The position numbers and the translations under genes were made by a program. A stretch of DNA of 28,810 nucleotides from CBDUBS01 sp965365445 (lineage in GTDB: Bacteria > Bacteroidota > Rhodothermia > Rhodothermales > DASSAV01). Positions 1 to 7,345 of this stretch are shown piece after piece. The notes under the pieces are model-generated. The model had not been told where the DNA came from. It did not search any database and saw only the letters and a list, made by a program, of their open reading frames with translations. The DNA lies in contig CBDUBS010000026.1 of NCBI GenBank assembly GCA_965365445.1, positions 1-28,810 on the forward strand, written 5' to 3'. How positions within the stretch are numbered: position 1 is the stretch's first letter; each line of letters begins with the position of its first letter.

Positions 1-495
1 GACGGCAACCACGCATCCCCATTTGCGGGCGGCGTCGCGCGCCACTGCTGCGACGTCTCCTCCCACGCCGACGCTTTCCACGCCCCTCACTTCGCCGCCG
101 GCCCCACTGAGCGACCCGATTTCCCCCGCGTTGCCGCGAACGATGGCAATTTGCAGCTCCTGAAGCAGCTGCAAACCGGTCTGCGTGCGGTAAGGTGTGG
201 CGCCCGCCCCTACGGGGTCGAGCACGATGGGAATGCCCAGCTCATTGGCTTGCCTGCCGGCGGCCAGCATTCCGTCCACCCAGTGCGGCGACAGGGTGCC
301 GTAATTCAGCACCAGGGCTCCAGCGATTTTTACCATGTCCGCCATTTCTTCCACGGCATGGGCCATAACGGGTAGCGCGCCGATGTGCAGCGTGGCGTTG
401 GCCGTATCGTTCATGACCACGAAGTTCGTGATCTGGTGGACCAGGGGTTTCTGTGCGCGCAATCGGCGCAGCACTTCTCCGGCGTTAGCGTTCAT
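1..495 (-). CDS. thiM: Hydroxyethylthiazole kinase ThiM (C-terminal part outside the window)
   Basis: ThiM phosphorylates 4-methyl-5-(2-hydroxyethyl)thiazole, the salvage route to the thiazole half of thiamine; it is a cytoplasmic ribokinase-like enzyme. I read 165 codons from the ATG at 495 to the window edge. The N-terminal region carries PLVHQITNFVVMNDTAN, then GALPVMAHAVEEM, and further on VLDPVGAGATPYRT and VRGNAGEIGSL, all typical of ThiM substrate and ATP sites. Family members are about 260-270 residues, so roughly the last 100 residues, including the GDxxT-type ATP region, lie outside. The gene starts 20 bases after the thiE stop on the same strand, so the two are very likely co-transcribed. 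Identification is firm from sequence motifs; only completeness cannot be judged. Confidence 0.95.
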   Translation of the reverse strand, partial: MNANAGEVLRRLRAQKPLVHQITNFVVMNDTANATLHIGALPVMAHAVEEMADMVKIAGALVLNYGTLSPHWVDGMLAAGRQANELGIPIVLDPVGAGATPYRTQTGLQLLQELQIAIVRGNAGEIGSLSGAGGEVRGVESVGVGGDVAAVARDAARKWGCVVAV

Positions 496-515
496 GGGGT
501 AATGGCGGGTTATCT

Positions 516-1157
516 TTATAGGATGGCGGAATGGGCGGCCTCCAGGAGGCTGCGCGTTGCCTGTTCCGGGTCGTCGGCGCCGAAAACGGCGGAGATGACG
601 GCTACGCCGGCGGCGCCGGTCCGGATGACGCTCGGGGTGTTGCCCAGGGTAACGCCCCCGATGGCTACGACGGGTACATGCGCGAGCGCGACGATCTCCC
701 GCAGTCCGTCCAGGCCGATAGGCTCGCCGGCATCCGACTTGCTGGCCGTACCGAACACGTCGCCGGCGCCCAGGTAATCCGCTCCATCGGCAAGAGCCTT
801 TCTGGTTTGCTCAATCGTAGTGACCGACACCCCGAGCCACCGGTCCGGCCCGATAAGGCGGCGCACCTCGGGGGCCGGAAGATCGTTCTGACCGACATGG
901 ACGCCCTCGGCGTCGAGCACCAGGGCGAGGTCAACCCGGTCGTTCACGATCAGGGGGATGCCCGCCGGCCGGGTAATCTCAAGCACGGCGCGTCCGAGTT
1001 CGACGGTTTCCCGGGCGGGGCCGTCCTTTTCGCGCAGCTGGACGGCTCCGGCGCCACCCTGCACGGCGGCTCGCACTACATCCAGGATGGTTCGGCCGGG
1101 CCGGGTACGGCGATCCGTTACGAGGTAAACCGACCAGTCGATCGGGGCAAGCGGCAT
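516..1157 (-). CDS. thiE: Thiamine-phosphate synthase ThiE
   Basis: ThiE joins HMP-pyrophosphate to thiazole phosphate to give thiamine monophosphate. The TIM-barrel signatures appear in order: YLVTDR near the start, VQLREKDG, LIVNDRVDLAL, EGVHVGQNDLPA, GADYLGAGDVFGT, VVAIGGVTL and GVAVISAVFGA. The usual SxHT element reads SVTTIEQ and the usual PTxTK reads TASKSDA, mild departures that I would not call inactivating. I use the ATG at 1157 (213 aa); the longer frame to 1214 starts with TTG and its extra 19 residues look unlike family members. The gene lies just downstream of the sodC terminator, so it needs its own promoter, probably around the palindrome at 1193-1204. thiM follows after 20 bases. 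Confidence 0.93.
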   Translation of the reverse strand: MPLAPIDWSVYLVTDRRTRPGRTILDVVRAAVQGGAGAVQLREKDGPARETVELGRAVLEITRPAGIPLIVNDRVDLALVLDAEGVHVGQNDLPAPEVRRLIGPDRWLGVSVTTIEQTRKALADGADYLGAGDVFGTASKSDAGEPIGLDGLREIVALAHVPVVAIGGVTLGNTPSVIRTGAAGVAVISAVFGADDPEQATRSLLEAAHSAIL

Positions 1158-1192
1158 GGCGGCATGTCCGGTTGGGAACGGCAAAAGGACCG

Positions 1193-1204
1193 GCAGTATA
1201 CTGC
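1193..1204. promoter_or_regulatory. 12-bp palindrome overlapping a possible thiE promoter
   Basis: GCAGTATACTGC is a perfect palindrome in the short gap between the sodC terminator and thiE. Read on the minus strand it contains TATACT, a plausible -10 element about 35 bases ahead of the ATG at 1157. No good -35 is visible 16-18 bases upstream (GGGCAA at best). A role as promoter plus operator is inference. Confidence 0.35.
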
Positions 1205-1227
1205 TTTTCTGCAATAATTGCCCTTAC

Positions 1228-1271
1228 AAAAAAAGGTCGTCCGGCGGAACTCTGTGCGCCGCCGGACGACC
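1228..1271 (-). terminator. Intrinsic terminator of sodC
   Basis: GGTCGTCCGGCGG (1235-1247) and CCGCCGGACGACC (1259-1271) form a perfect 13-bp stem with an 11-base loop. On the minus strand the stem is followed by seven T (1234-1228). This is a textbook rho-independent terminator about 37 bases after the sodC stop, and it separates sodC from thiE-thiM. Confidence 0.93.
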
Positions 1272-1307
1272 CTTCGTACGGACCTGAATCGGTTACATGG
1301 AACGCAT

Positions 1308-1940
1308 TTACATACTGTGCAGCGTATCCTGCGGCATGTTCATTCCCGCCGCGCCGTCCATCGAGATAACGCCGCACGCCACCCGGGCGCCGGAGTCGCC
1401 TGCCGGTTGCGATTGCAAATCGTCCCGTCCGGCATGTACGACGACCGCTTTGCCGACAATGCCGTTAGGCCCTTCGAGCGTAAGCCCGTCGAGCATCAAA
1501 TCCACATTTACGTTGCCGGAAGCATCGGCCGTGATGTTGCCAAAGTCGCCTACGTGGCGTTGAGCCGGCGGCTGATCCGGTCCGCCGTGGGGCGAGCCTG
1601 TCGGGTTGAAGTGCCCGCCGGCGGAACTGGCGTCCGGAGCGCTACAGTCGCCGAACTCATGGACGTGCATACCGTGCTCGCCGCTGCCGCCGAGGCCCGT
1701 GATGGTACCCGTAACCCGAACACCGTCTCCCTCCCGGTTGAACTGGAGATTCCCGGTGACGTTGTTGCCCTCCGTGGGTTGCAGCATAACCGTAGCCATG
1801 GTATTCTCCTGATCCATGATGCCAGTCGTATCTACAACGACGTCGTCCATCTCCATGTCGTCATCGCCGCCGCAGCCGGTCAGGAAAAGTCCTCCGACGA
1901 GAAAAAAGAGGGCGACAGAAAGTAAAGCCTGCTTTTTCAT
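1308..1940 (-). CDS. sodC: Cu/Zn superoxide dismutase lipoprotein SodC
   Basis: Periplasmic or outer-membrane-anchored Cu/Zn superoxide dismutase that converts superoxide to hydrogen peroxide and oxygen. The first 23 residues are a lipoprotein signal (KK, hydrophobic core, lipobox ending LTGC with Cys23), followed by an acidic linker. The catalytic domain has the copper ligands in GMHVHEFGDCS, the zinc/copper region GGHFNP and QRHVGDFGNI, the last copper His in VVVHAGRDDL, and the ending GDSGARVACGVI that supplies the second disulphide cysteine. Length (210 aa) fits a SodC domain plus signal and linker. It is a single-gene unit: a sigma-70-like promoter lies at 2027-2055 and a strong terminator at 1228-1271. 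Confidence 0.95.
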   Translation of the reverse strand: MKKQALLSVALFFLVGGLFLTGCGGDDDMEMDDVVVDTTGIMDQENTMATVMLQPTEGNNVTGNLQFNREGDGVRVTGTITGLGGSGEHGMHVHEFGDCSAPDASSAGGHFNPTGSPHGGPDQPPAQRHVGDFGNITADASGNVNVDLMLDGLTLEGPNGIVGKAVVVHAGRDDLQSQPAGDSGARVACGVISMDGAAGMNMPQDTLHSM

Positions 1941-2026
1941 GATTGCTTTCGTTTTTTGCGATCGATAAGCCCCTGATTGTCAGCCTTCCGTGAGAACCCG
2001 GACGACTTCTTTTGGTAACCCGGCCC

Positions 2027-2055
2027 ATTATATTCTTCCCTCTTTCAGGATGCAA
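2027..2055 (-). promoter_or_regulatory. Sigma-70-type promoter for sodC
   Basis: On the minus strand TTGCAT (2055-2050) and TATAAT (2032-2027) are separated by exactly 17 bases. The predicted start near 2020 leaves a leader of about 80 bases before the sodC ATG at 1940. Seen directly in sequence; activity is inferred. Confidence 0.7.
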
Positions 2056-2129
2056 TAAAGCGCAGGGCTGCTTTTGCAACACTTCTGTATGTTTCACATC
2101 GGAGTTCCACGTCCGGCTGTCGGAGGCCA

Positions 2130-2759
2130 ATGATCAACCTGCATACGGATAACCTGGGTAAACGCTACCGGAGGCGCGTCCTTTTTCGGGATCTGTCGTT
2201 CGAGGTAAGCGGTGGAGAGGTAGCAGCCGTAACCGGGCCGAACGGTTCGGGTAAATCGACCCTGCTACGCATCCTGGCGGGAGTCCTCACGCCGGATACG
2301 GGCAGTGTGGCGTTGCGGGAGGGACCTGTGGCCGTTCCGCCGGACCGCCATTCCCTGCGGGTGGGACTCGTGGCGCCGTATCTGAACCTGTATGATACCC
2401 TCTCGGCTCGGGAAAACCTGCGTTTCATCGCCCGGGTGAGGGGCCTGAACGGTGCAGAAACGCGGATCACGGAAATGTTGCACCTCGTGAATCTCGAAAA
2501 CCGGTCCGACGATCTGCTGGGCACGTTTTCCTCGGGTATGAAACAGCGGATGAAATATGCGGCGGCCTTGCTGGCTTCGCCTCTGCTGCTCCTGCTGGAT
2601 GAGCCCTCCGCAAACCTCGACGAAGCGGGCTTGCACATGGTATCCCGGGTGATCGATTATCAGATCGAGCTATCCCGGCCGGTTATCGTTGCTACCAACG
2701 ATCCGGCGGAGGCCGCCCGCGCGGCCCGACGCATCGACCTGACCCGCTTCGTCGTTTAG
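2130..2759 (+). CDS. CcmA-like ABC transporter ATP-binding protein, orphan
   Basis: A single nucleotide-binding domain of 209 aa. Walker A is GPNGSGKST (about residues 37-45), the signature is TFSSGMKQRMK and Walker B is LLLLLDEPSANLD. The SSGMKQR signature and small size resemble CcmA, the ATPase of the haem/cytochrome c maturation exporter. Two usual catalytic-cycle residues are not where expected: the Q-loop reads VAPYLNLYD without Gln, and the switch His of the canonical THD reads ATNDP. No membrane subunit lies next to it; comF converges on it with overlapping stop codons. A GGAGG stands only three bases before the ATG. ABC ATPase is certain, the CcmA assignment is tentative, so I give no symbol. 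Confidence 0.85.
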   Translation: MINLHTDNLGKRYRRRVLFRDLSFEVSGGEVAAVTGPNGSGKSTLLRILAGVLTPDTGSVALREGPVAVPPDRHSLRVGLVAPYLNLYDTLSARENLRFIARVRGLNGAETRITEMLHLVNLENRSDDLLGTFSSGMKQRMKYAAALLASPLLLLLDEPSANLDEAGLHMVSRVIDYQIELSRPVIVATNDPAEAARAARRIDLTRFVV

Positions 2760-3472
2760 ATCCGCGCAAACGCAAACACCGCCAGATCCACGCGGGCGGC
2801 TCCCGCCTCGGATAAAGCCGTTGCTGCGGCCGTGGCGGTAGCTCCGGTCGTCAGCACGTCGTCTACCAGCAGGCACCGCTTCCCGGATACGAGGGCCGGC
2901 AGAGGCGTATGGAATGCCCCTTTCACGTTGTACCACCGCTCGGATTTATGCAAACTCGTCTGGGTAGAGGTGCTGCGCTGCCGGCATAACCCTTGTTCTT
3001 CGACGGGTATACCCGTCAGCCCGGAGAACCCGCGGGCAAGCCAGGCGCTTTGATTGTACCCGCGTTCGATGCGCCGCAGGGGGTGCAGAGGAACAGGAAT
3101 GAGGCAGTCGGGGGGTGGAAACAGGGCGAGGTACTCGGAAGCCATGAGTTGCCCGAGAACAAGCCCGTAAAGGGGACGATTTCCGTACTTCAACCGGTGT
3201 TGGAGATGCTGGACGGGTCCTTTCTTCTCAAATATCCAGAGGGCGAATGCGTGTTCGAATACCTGGACGGGAAGCCGATGCAGTTGAGCCGCCACCTCCG
3301 TCATGCCGGGGCGCTCGATTTCAATCAGGCAGGGTTCGCACAGGGGCAGCCTCTCGTCGGCGAGCGGCATCCCACAGCCGACGCAACACCAGGGGAATAA
3401 AATCTGCCCCGGGCCCTGCCGCAGCCACCTGAGCGCTCGCGCCAGACCGACATGAAGTTCCATCCCTGCCAT
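2756..3472 (-). CDS. comF: ComF family phosphoribosyltransferase-like protein
   Basis: ComF proteins take part in natural transformation (single-stranded DNA uptake with ComFA/PriA partners), acting at the cytoplasmic side. The N-terminal zinc-binding part shows CCVGCGMPL and LCEPC. It is followed by LKYGNRPLYG, IPVPLHPLRRIERGYNQSAWLA and the phosphoribosyltransferase loop LLVDDVLTTGATATAAA near the C terminus. The frame is open back to a TTG at 3577, but the family begins shortly before the zinc motif, so ATG 3472 (or 3463) is preferred, giving about 238 aa. Its stop overlaps that of the ABC ATPase gene. The spacer upstream carries repeated 9-mers at 3528-3595. Confidence 0.92.
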   Translation of the reverse strand: MAGMELHVGLARALRWLRQGPGQILFPWCCVGCGMPLADERLPLCEPCLIEIERPGMTEVAAQLHRLPVQVFEHAFALWIFEKKGPVQHLQHRLKYGNRPLYGLVLGQLMASEYLALFPPPDCLIPVPLHPLRRIERGYNQSAWLARGFSGLTGIPVEEQGLCRQRSTSTQTSLHKSERWYNVKGAFHTPLPALVSGKRCLLVDDVLTTGATATAAATALSEAGAARVDLAVFAFARI

Positions 3473-3527
3473 GGATTGTAAATGCGCTCGTAAAAAAGTG
3501 GAATACGGCATCCGTAAAGTCGGCGGC

Positions 3528-3595
3528 GAAACTGCCATGCCAGAGTGAAATGTCGTATACTCCAACGGCAGTTTCAATCCCGGCCTGGCAGTTTC
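3528..3595. repeat. Thrice-repeated 9-mer between comF and a divergent small gene
   Basis: GGCAGTTTC occurs at 3567-3575 and 3587-3595, exactly 20 bases apart, and in inverse orientation (GAAACTGCC) at 3528-3536. A TATACT lies between them at 3556-3561. The spacing of about two helical turns resembles operator sites, but the regulator is unknown. Confidence 0.5.
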
Positions 3596-3662
3596 GTGCC
3601 TGTTGGGCCGTCGGCAGCGAGGGGTTGAGATGTTATCTCATCACGTAGAACAAGGTTGCGGA

Positions 3663-3905
3663 ATGGCGAGCAAACGGCGCGGTATGCTCATTAAAAATAC
3701 CAATGAGCGCGCGGTAACCATCGAAATGACTTCGCGGGTCATCACCCTCCATCCGGGAGAGGAGAAGTTCATCACGGCGGAGGAGGTTCGCGATTCGGCG
3801 TTGCGGGAAAGCCTCCAGCTACGGACGGTTTCCATCGTACGGCCGACCACACTGGACGAAGAAGCCGCCATCAGAAGGTCCATCGAAGCGGGCGAGAACC
3901 CGTGA
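3663..3905 (+). CDS. Small protein of unknown function (80 aa)
   Basis: I do not recognise this family. The protein from ATG 3663 is 80 residues: a basic start (MASKRRGMLIKN), a central beta-rich stretch with VTIEMTSRVITLHPGEEKFIT, then AEEVRDSALRESLQLRTVSIVRP and an acidic, probably helical end. The PGEE turn between predicted strands suggests a small all-beta domain. A TTG start at 3603 and an ATG at 3630 are also in frame, but an AAGG eight bases before 3663 and the loss of coding character upstream favour 3663. It is followed after 76 bases by the QTMAN-like gene and faces comF across a repeat-bearing spacer. It looks soluble; no signal peptide or membrane segment is visible. Confidence 0.7.
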   Translation: MASKRRGMLIKNTNERAVTIEMTSRVITLHPGEEKFITAEEVRDSALRESLQLRTVSIVRPTTLDEEAAIRRSIEAGENP

Positions 3906-3981
3906 ATCTCTGCGTGTGCCCCACGCTTCTCGGCCTTCCTCTACCTCCCTCTATCCGGACGGGTCGTCTGATAATTTCCCT

Positions 3982-5157
3982 ATGAATGTACTTGCCCTCG
4001 AACCCTGGTATAGCGGCTCTCATCGGAATTTTCTGGATGGATTGATCCAGCACTCCCGGCACAACTGGTACCCGGTTACCATGACCGGACGCTTCTGGAA
4101 GTGGCGAATGCAAGGCAGCGGCGTCACCCTGGCCCGCAAGGCCATCCAGGCGCTGTCCGAGGGGTTCAAGCCGGATGTGATCTTTGCCACGGATATGGTC
4201 AATCTGCCGGCCTTCCTGGCCCTGACGCGGCAGTATTTTTCCGACACGCCCGTTCTCCTGTATTTTCACGAAAACCAGCTCACCTACCCTCTGCCGGAGT
4301 CGGAAGAACGAGATTTTACCTACGGATACGTCAACTACCTCTCCTGCCTGGCTGCGGACCGGGTTGCGTTCAACTCGCGGTTCCATTTCGACGAGTACAT
4401 GGAGCACCTGCCCGTGCTCCTGCGCACCTTCCCGGATTACACGCACCTGCCCACCCTTCAGGCTATCCGCGACCGCTCGTCGGTGCTGCATCTCGGCATG
4501 GATTTGCACCGTCACGACCAGTATGCGGGCGTGTATGCCCCGCATGATTGGGGCGGCGCCCTGAAACCTCCCATCGTACTCTGGAATCAGCGCTGGGAGT
4601 ACGACAAAAACCCGGAAGCCTTCTTCCGTATGATGAACCGTCTGGACGACGCGGGCTGCCGGTTCCGACTGATCCTCGCCGGGGAGCACTTCAAGGAGCA
4701 ACCCTACGAGTTCGAGCGAGCCTTCGAGAGGTATGCCGAGCGAATCCTGCACTATGGATACGCTGAAAATTTCGAGGAATACAGCCGCCTCCTGCACCGC
4801 GCCGACATCGTGGTTTCAACCGCCCGACACGAGTTCTTCGGCATCGCGATCATGGAGGCCATCTATTGTGGGTGCCACCCTCTGCTGCCGAACCGTCTGA
4901 GCTATCCTGAACTTATCCCGTCGTCGCTGCATCGGCCCTTGCTGCACGCACCCGTAGTGTACGACGACGAGGATGAGCTATTCCGGATCATGTTCGACAT
5001 TCTGCACGGGAAGGAACGCCCTCTGCCGATATCCACGCTCCGGGGCATTCCCGAGCATCTGGATTGGCAGGGGCACGTGGTCAATTATGATGATCTACTG
5101 GAGGAGGTAGCCCTGGCCGGAACGGATGCCGCCGCGCAGGCCATGGCGCATTCCTGA
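3982..5157 (+). CDS. DUF3524 / tRNA-queuosine mannosyltransferase-like glycosyltransferase
   Basis: A 391-aa GT-B glycosyltransferase of the GT4 type. The N-terminal half begins MNVLALEPWYSGSHRNF and continues with TMTGRFWKWRMQGS, VIFATDMVNLPAFLAL and LYFHENQLTYP, the hallmark blocks of the DUF3524 family, whose animal member GTDC1 is the tRNA-queuosine mannosyltransferase QTMAN. The C-terminal half has the nucleotide-sugar part: VLWNQRWEYDKNPE, LILAGEHF and the EX7E motif in HEFFGIAIMEA (Glu284 and Glu292), then a YPELIP block. A GTG at 3916 could start the frame earlier, but homology begins at 3982. Mannosylating queuosine in tRNA(Asp) is a reasonable prediction for a bacterial member; queuosine synthesis genes are not in the window. 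Confidence 0.85.
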   Translation: MNVLALEPWYSGSHRNFLDGLIQHSRHNWYPVTMTGRFWKWRMQGSGVTLARKAIQALSEGFKPDVIFATDMVNLPAFLALTRQYFSDTPVLLYFHENQLTYPLPESEERDFTYGYVNYLSCLAADRVAFNSRFHFDEYMEHLPVLLRTFPDYTHLPTLQAIRDRSSVLHLGMDLHRHDQYAGVYAPHDWGGALKPPIVLWNQRWEYDKNPEAFFRMMNRLDDAGCRFRLILAGEHFKEQPYEFERAFERYAERILHYGYAENFEEYSRLLHRADIVVSTARHEFFGIAIMEAIYCGCHPLLPNRLSYPELIPSSLHRPLLHAPVVYDDEDELFRIMFDILHGKERPLPISTLRGIPEHLDWQGHVVNYDDLLEEVALAGTDAAAQAMAHS

Positions 5158-5228
5158 CGGCTGTTGTGGCATCTGCCGTACATGTGGGGTACGTGGTCCG
5201 AGAAGCTGTGCCGGGCGGGCGCCGTCCG

Positions 5229-5525
5229 TCAGCGCACCGTAAAGGAGGCAAACTCGCCCGTTGCTGGATGCCAGTTCGCATCCAGATGATCGACCCGTGA
5301 GGTAGGTGGACCGGCTTTCAGGTGGTCGAGGAATTCACGCAACCGATCCGGAGCGCCTTCTACTACGACCGCCACCGAGCCGTCGTACTCGTTGCGCACC
5401 CATCCGGTCAGGCTCAGGCTGCGCGCGCGGGCGGCCGTAAAATACCGGAACCCGACCCCCTGCACCCGTCCGCTAATGCGCGCTGAAACGCGCTGATGGT
5501 CCGTACCGGTTGGGCTGCCGGGCAT
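5229..5525 (-). CDS. acyP: Acylphosphatase
   Basis: Small cytoplasmic enzyme hydrolysing acyl phosphates such as acetyl phosphate. The 98-residue protein carries the signature ARISGRVQGVGFRYFTAA, with the phosphate-binding loop and catalytic Arg, then LTGWVRNEYDGSVAVVVEG with the catalytic Asn, and the end ATGEFASFTVR. The length matches the family plus a short N-terminal extension (MPGSPTGTDHQ). It is the last gene of the long minus-strand run and starts 6 bases after the preceding small membrane-protein gene, so the two are probably one transcript. No clear terminator is visible between its stop and the convergent glycosyltransferase gene. Confidence 0.95.
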   Translation of the reverse strand: MPGSPTGTDHQRVSARISGRVQGVGFRYFTAARARSLSLTGWVRNEYDGSVAVVVEGAPDRLREFLDHLKAGPPTSRVDHLDANWHPATGEFASFTVR

Positions 5526-5531
5526 GAGGGA

Positions 5532-5750
5532 TCAGGATATGCGTTTCGAGACGCTTCGGCGTATGTAGGATGCTACCGCTACATACCCTGCGAATGCCGC
5601 CAACATGAAGGCCCCTACACTGTGGGTAATACGAAACATCCCGGCAAAATGCACCTCGACGAGCAGGGCGAGCACACCGAACAGAACGGCAAACAGGGCG
5701 GCGCCCACAAGCACGAGACTCCAGGACTGAAAGGCCCACTCATCGAACAT
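5532..5750 (-). CDS. Two-helix small membrane protein, unknown function
   Basis: A 72-aa protein with two hydrophobic segments, about residues 11-32 (SLVLVGAALFAVLFGVLALLV) and 42-62 (THSVGAFMLAAFAGYVAVAS), and a basic tail (RRSVSKR). That predicts a two-span inner-membrane protein. I do not recognise the family. It sits 6 bases before acyP and about 120 bases after nhaC on the same strand, so it may share their transcript. Coding character (ATG start, tight spacing, a sensible topology) makes it likely real. Confidence 0.7.
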   Translation of the reverse strand: MFDEWAFQSWSLVLVGAALFAVLFGVLALLVEVHFAGMFRITHSVGAFMLAAFAGYVAVASYIRRSVSKRIS

Positions 5751-5869
5751 AGGCGGCGCCTCAATTTAGCGACCCGGCATGAGGTTGAGGGTGGTTGAAC
5801 TTTTCGGCGTACCCTTTCCCCCTGAGGATATGAACGAAGTCCGGCATTCAACTGCAACGATTTCCATAC

Positions 5870-7300
5870 TCAAGCCAGAAAACCGGCTGCCAGATATCCG
5901 ATGGTCGCCATTGCGGCTATAAGCAAAGCGTACGGCAACTGCGTCCGGGTATGATCGACGTGGTCGCAGGCGGCCGACATGGAAGAGATGATGGTCGTGT
6001 CGGAAAGGGGCGAGGCGTGATCTCCGAAGACGCCGCCGGAGAGAAGAGCCCCCAGCGCCAGCGCGGCCGAAATGCCCAGCCCCTCCGCCAGGGGAAGGGC
6101 GATGGGGATCAGAATGGCAAAAGCCGTCCAGGACGACCCCAGCGTAAACGAAACGGCGCATCCGACGAGGAAGATGAGCGCGGGAAGCCACCACACCGGC
6201 CCTCCTTCTCCGATCAGGCCTACCAGGAAAGGCCCCATTTCGAGCGCCCGGGAAACCTGCCCCAGGGCAAAGGCCAGCACGATCAGCAGAGTAACACCGA
6301 CGAGCCCGGCGCTGCCCCTGAGTATCAGGTCTGTCGCGTGGCTGACTGATATGAGGGAAGAACCACCCCGCAGGGGTCGGGGCAGCGCGTAAAGGATAAC
6401 GGAAAACACGATGCTCGTCGAGACGGCCCAGAAAACGGTCGTAGAGCCGCTGCCGGCCATCAGCCGGCCGTTGCCCGTAACCAGAAGGCCGATGAAGATC
6501 ATCGCCACCATGACACCGACAGGAGCAAGCAGATCGAAAGCCCGGTGGCCGGTTTCACGCACCGGGGCAATATCGACAATGCCCTCCGACATCAACGGCC
6601 GGGAGCCCGGCGCCAGTACGTCGCCGGACAGGGCGGCGCGGGTTTCCGCCCGGCGCATCGATCCGAAACCCCAGCCGGTGAAGGCGAGCAACAGCGAAAA
6701 CAGGATGGCCAGCAAGGAATAAAAATTGAACGCCAGCGACCGGGCGAGCAACCCGACGGAACCTTCCGCCATGCCCTGGGCGGCAAGCAAACCCAGGACG
6801 TAAGCCCCCCATCCATTCAGCGGGATGGCCATGCAAACCGGAGCGCTGGTGACGTCGCAGTAGAAAGCGAGCTTTTCCCGGGGCAACCTGCCCGCATCGA
6901 ACAGGGGGCGGGAGACGGCGCCCACCACGAGGCAGGTGATGCTGGACTCCACGAAGATGAGCATACCGACCGTCCACGCGAGCAACTCCGCTCCCCGGCG
7001 GCTGCTCCCCCACCCTTGCCGCTGCGCCCAGGCTATAAATCCGGCGACCCCTCCGGAAGCCTGGACGAGCGCGACCTGTCCGCCCACGAGCAAACAGAAC
7101 AGCACCACGCGGACGTTACCGGGGTCGTCGAAAACCAGCACGATCTGGTCGAGCATCCCACGCAGCCCGAGCAGGGGGTTGCCGCCGGCTAGAATAGTCG
7201 TCCCGAGGAGCAGCCCGGCGAATAGCGATAGATAGACCTGCCGGGTCCACAGCGCCAACAAAATGGCCACTACAGGCGGCAACAGGACGATCCAGTCCAT
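5870..7300 (-). CDS. NhaC-family Na+/H+ antiporter
   Basis: A 476-aa polytopic inner-membrane protein of the Na+/H+ antiporter NhaC family (PF03553 type). The sequence is dominated by hydrophobic spans. Recognisable family stretches include FVESSITCLVVGAVSRPL, FYCDVTSAPVCMAIPLNGWG, SFTLGSSWTAFAILIPIALPLA and SGGVFGDHASPLSDTTIISS, the last being the strongly conserved C-terminal block. Substrate could be sodium or an organic ion, since the wider family includes malate-lactate and amino-acid exchangers. It follows the thioredoxin-like gene after 45 bases on the same strand. Confidence 0.9.
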   Translation of the reverse strand: MDWIVLLPPVVAILLALWTRQVYLSLFAGLLLGTTILAGGNPLLGLRGMLDQIVLVFDDPGNVRVVLFCLLVGGQVALVQASGGVAGFIAWAQRQGWGSSRRGAELLAWTVGMLIFVESSITCLVVGAVSRPLFDAGRLPREKLAFYCDVTSAPVCMAIPLNGWGAYVLGLLAAQGMAEGSVGLLARSLAFNFYSLLAILFSLLLAFTGWGFGSMRRAETRAALSGDVLAPGSRPLMSEGIVDIAPVRETGHRAFDLLAPVGVMVAMIFIGLLVTGNGRLMAGSGSTTVFWAVSTSIVFSVILYALPRPLRGGSSLISVSHATDLILRGSAGLVGVTLLIVLAFALGQVSRALEMGPFLVGLIGEGGPVWWLPALIFLVGCAVSFTLGSSWTAFAILIPIALPLAEGLGISAALALGALLSGGVFGDHASPLSDTTIISSMSAACDHVDHTRTQLPYALLIAAMATIGYLAAGFLA

Positions 7301-7345
7301 TCGTTCGCGGGGGGGAATGCAACTCCGGGAAAAGCGCCGGAACGC

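Noticed and set aside
1158..1227. TPP riboswitch upstream of thiE
   Set aside because: The leader is about 70 bases and I see none of the conserved aptamer segments.
3871..4797. A 308-codon minus-strand frame opposite the glycosyltransferase
   Set aside because: The plus strand encodes clear DUF3524 and GT4 motifs; the minus product is unlike any family I know.
5158..5228. Terminator between the convergent glycosyltransferase and acyP genes
   Set aside because: Only 5-bp stems and no T run on either strand.
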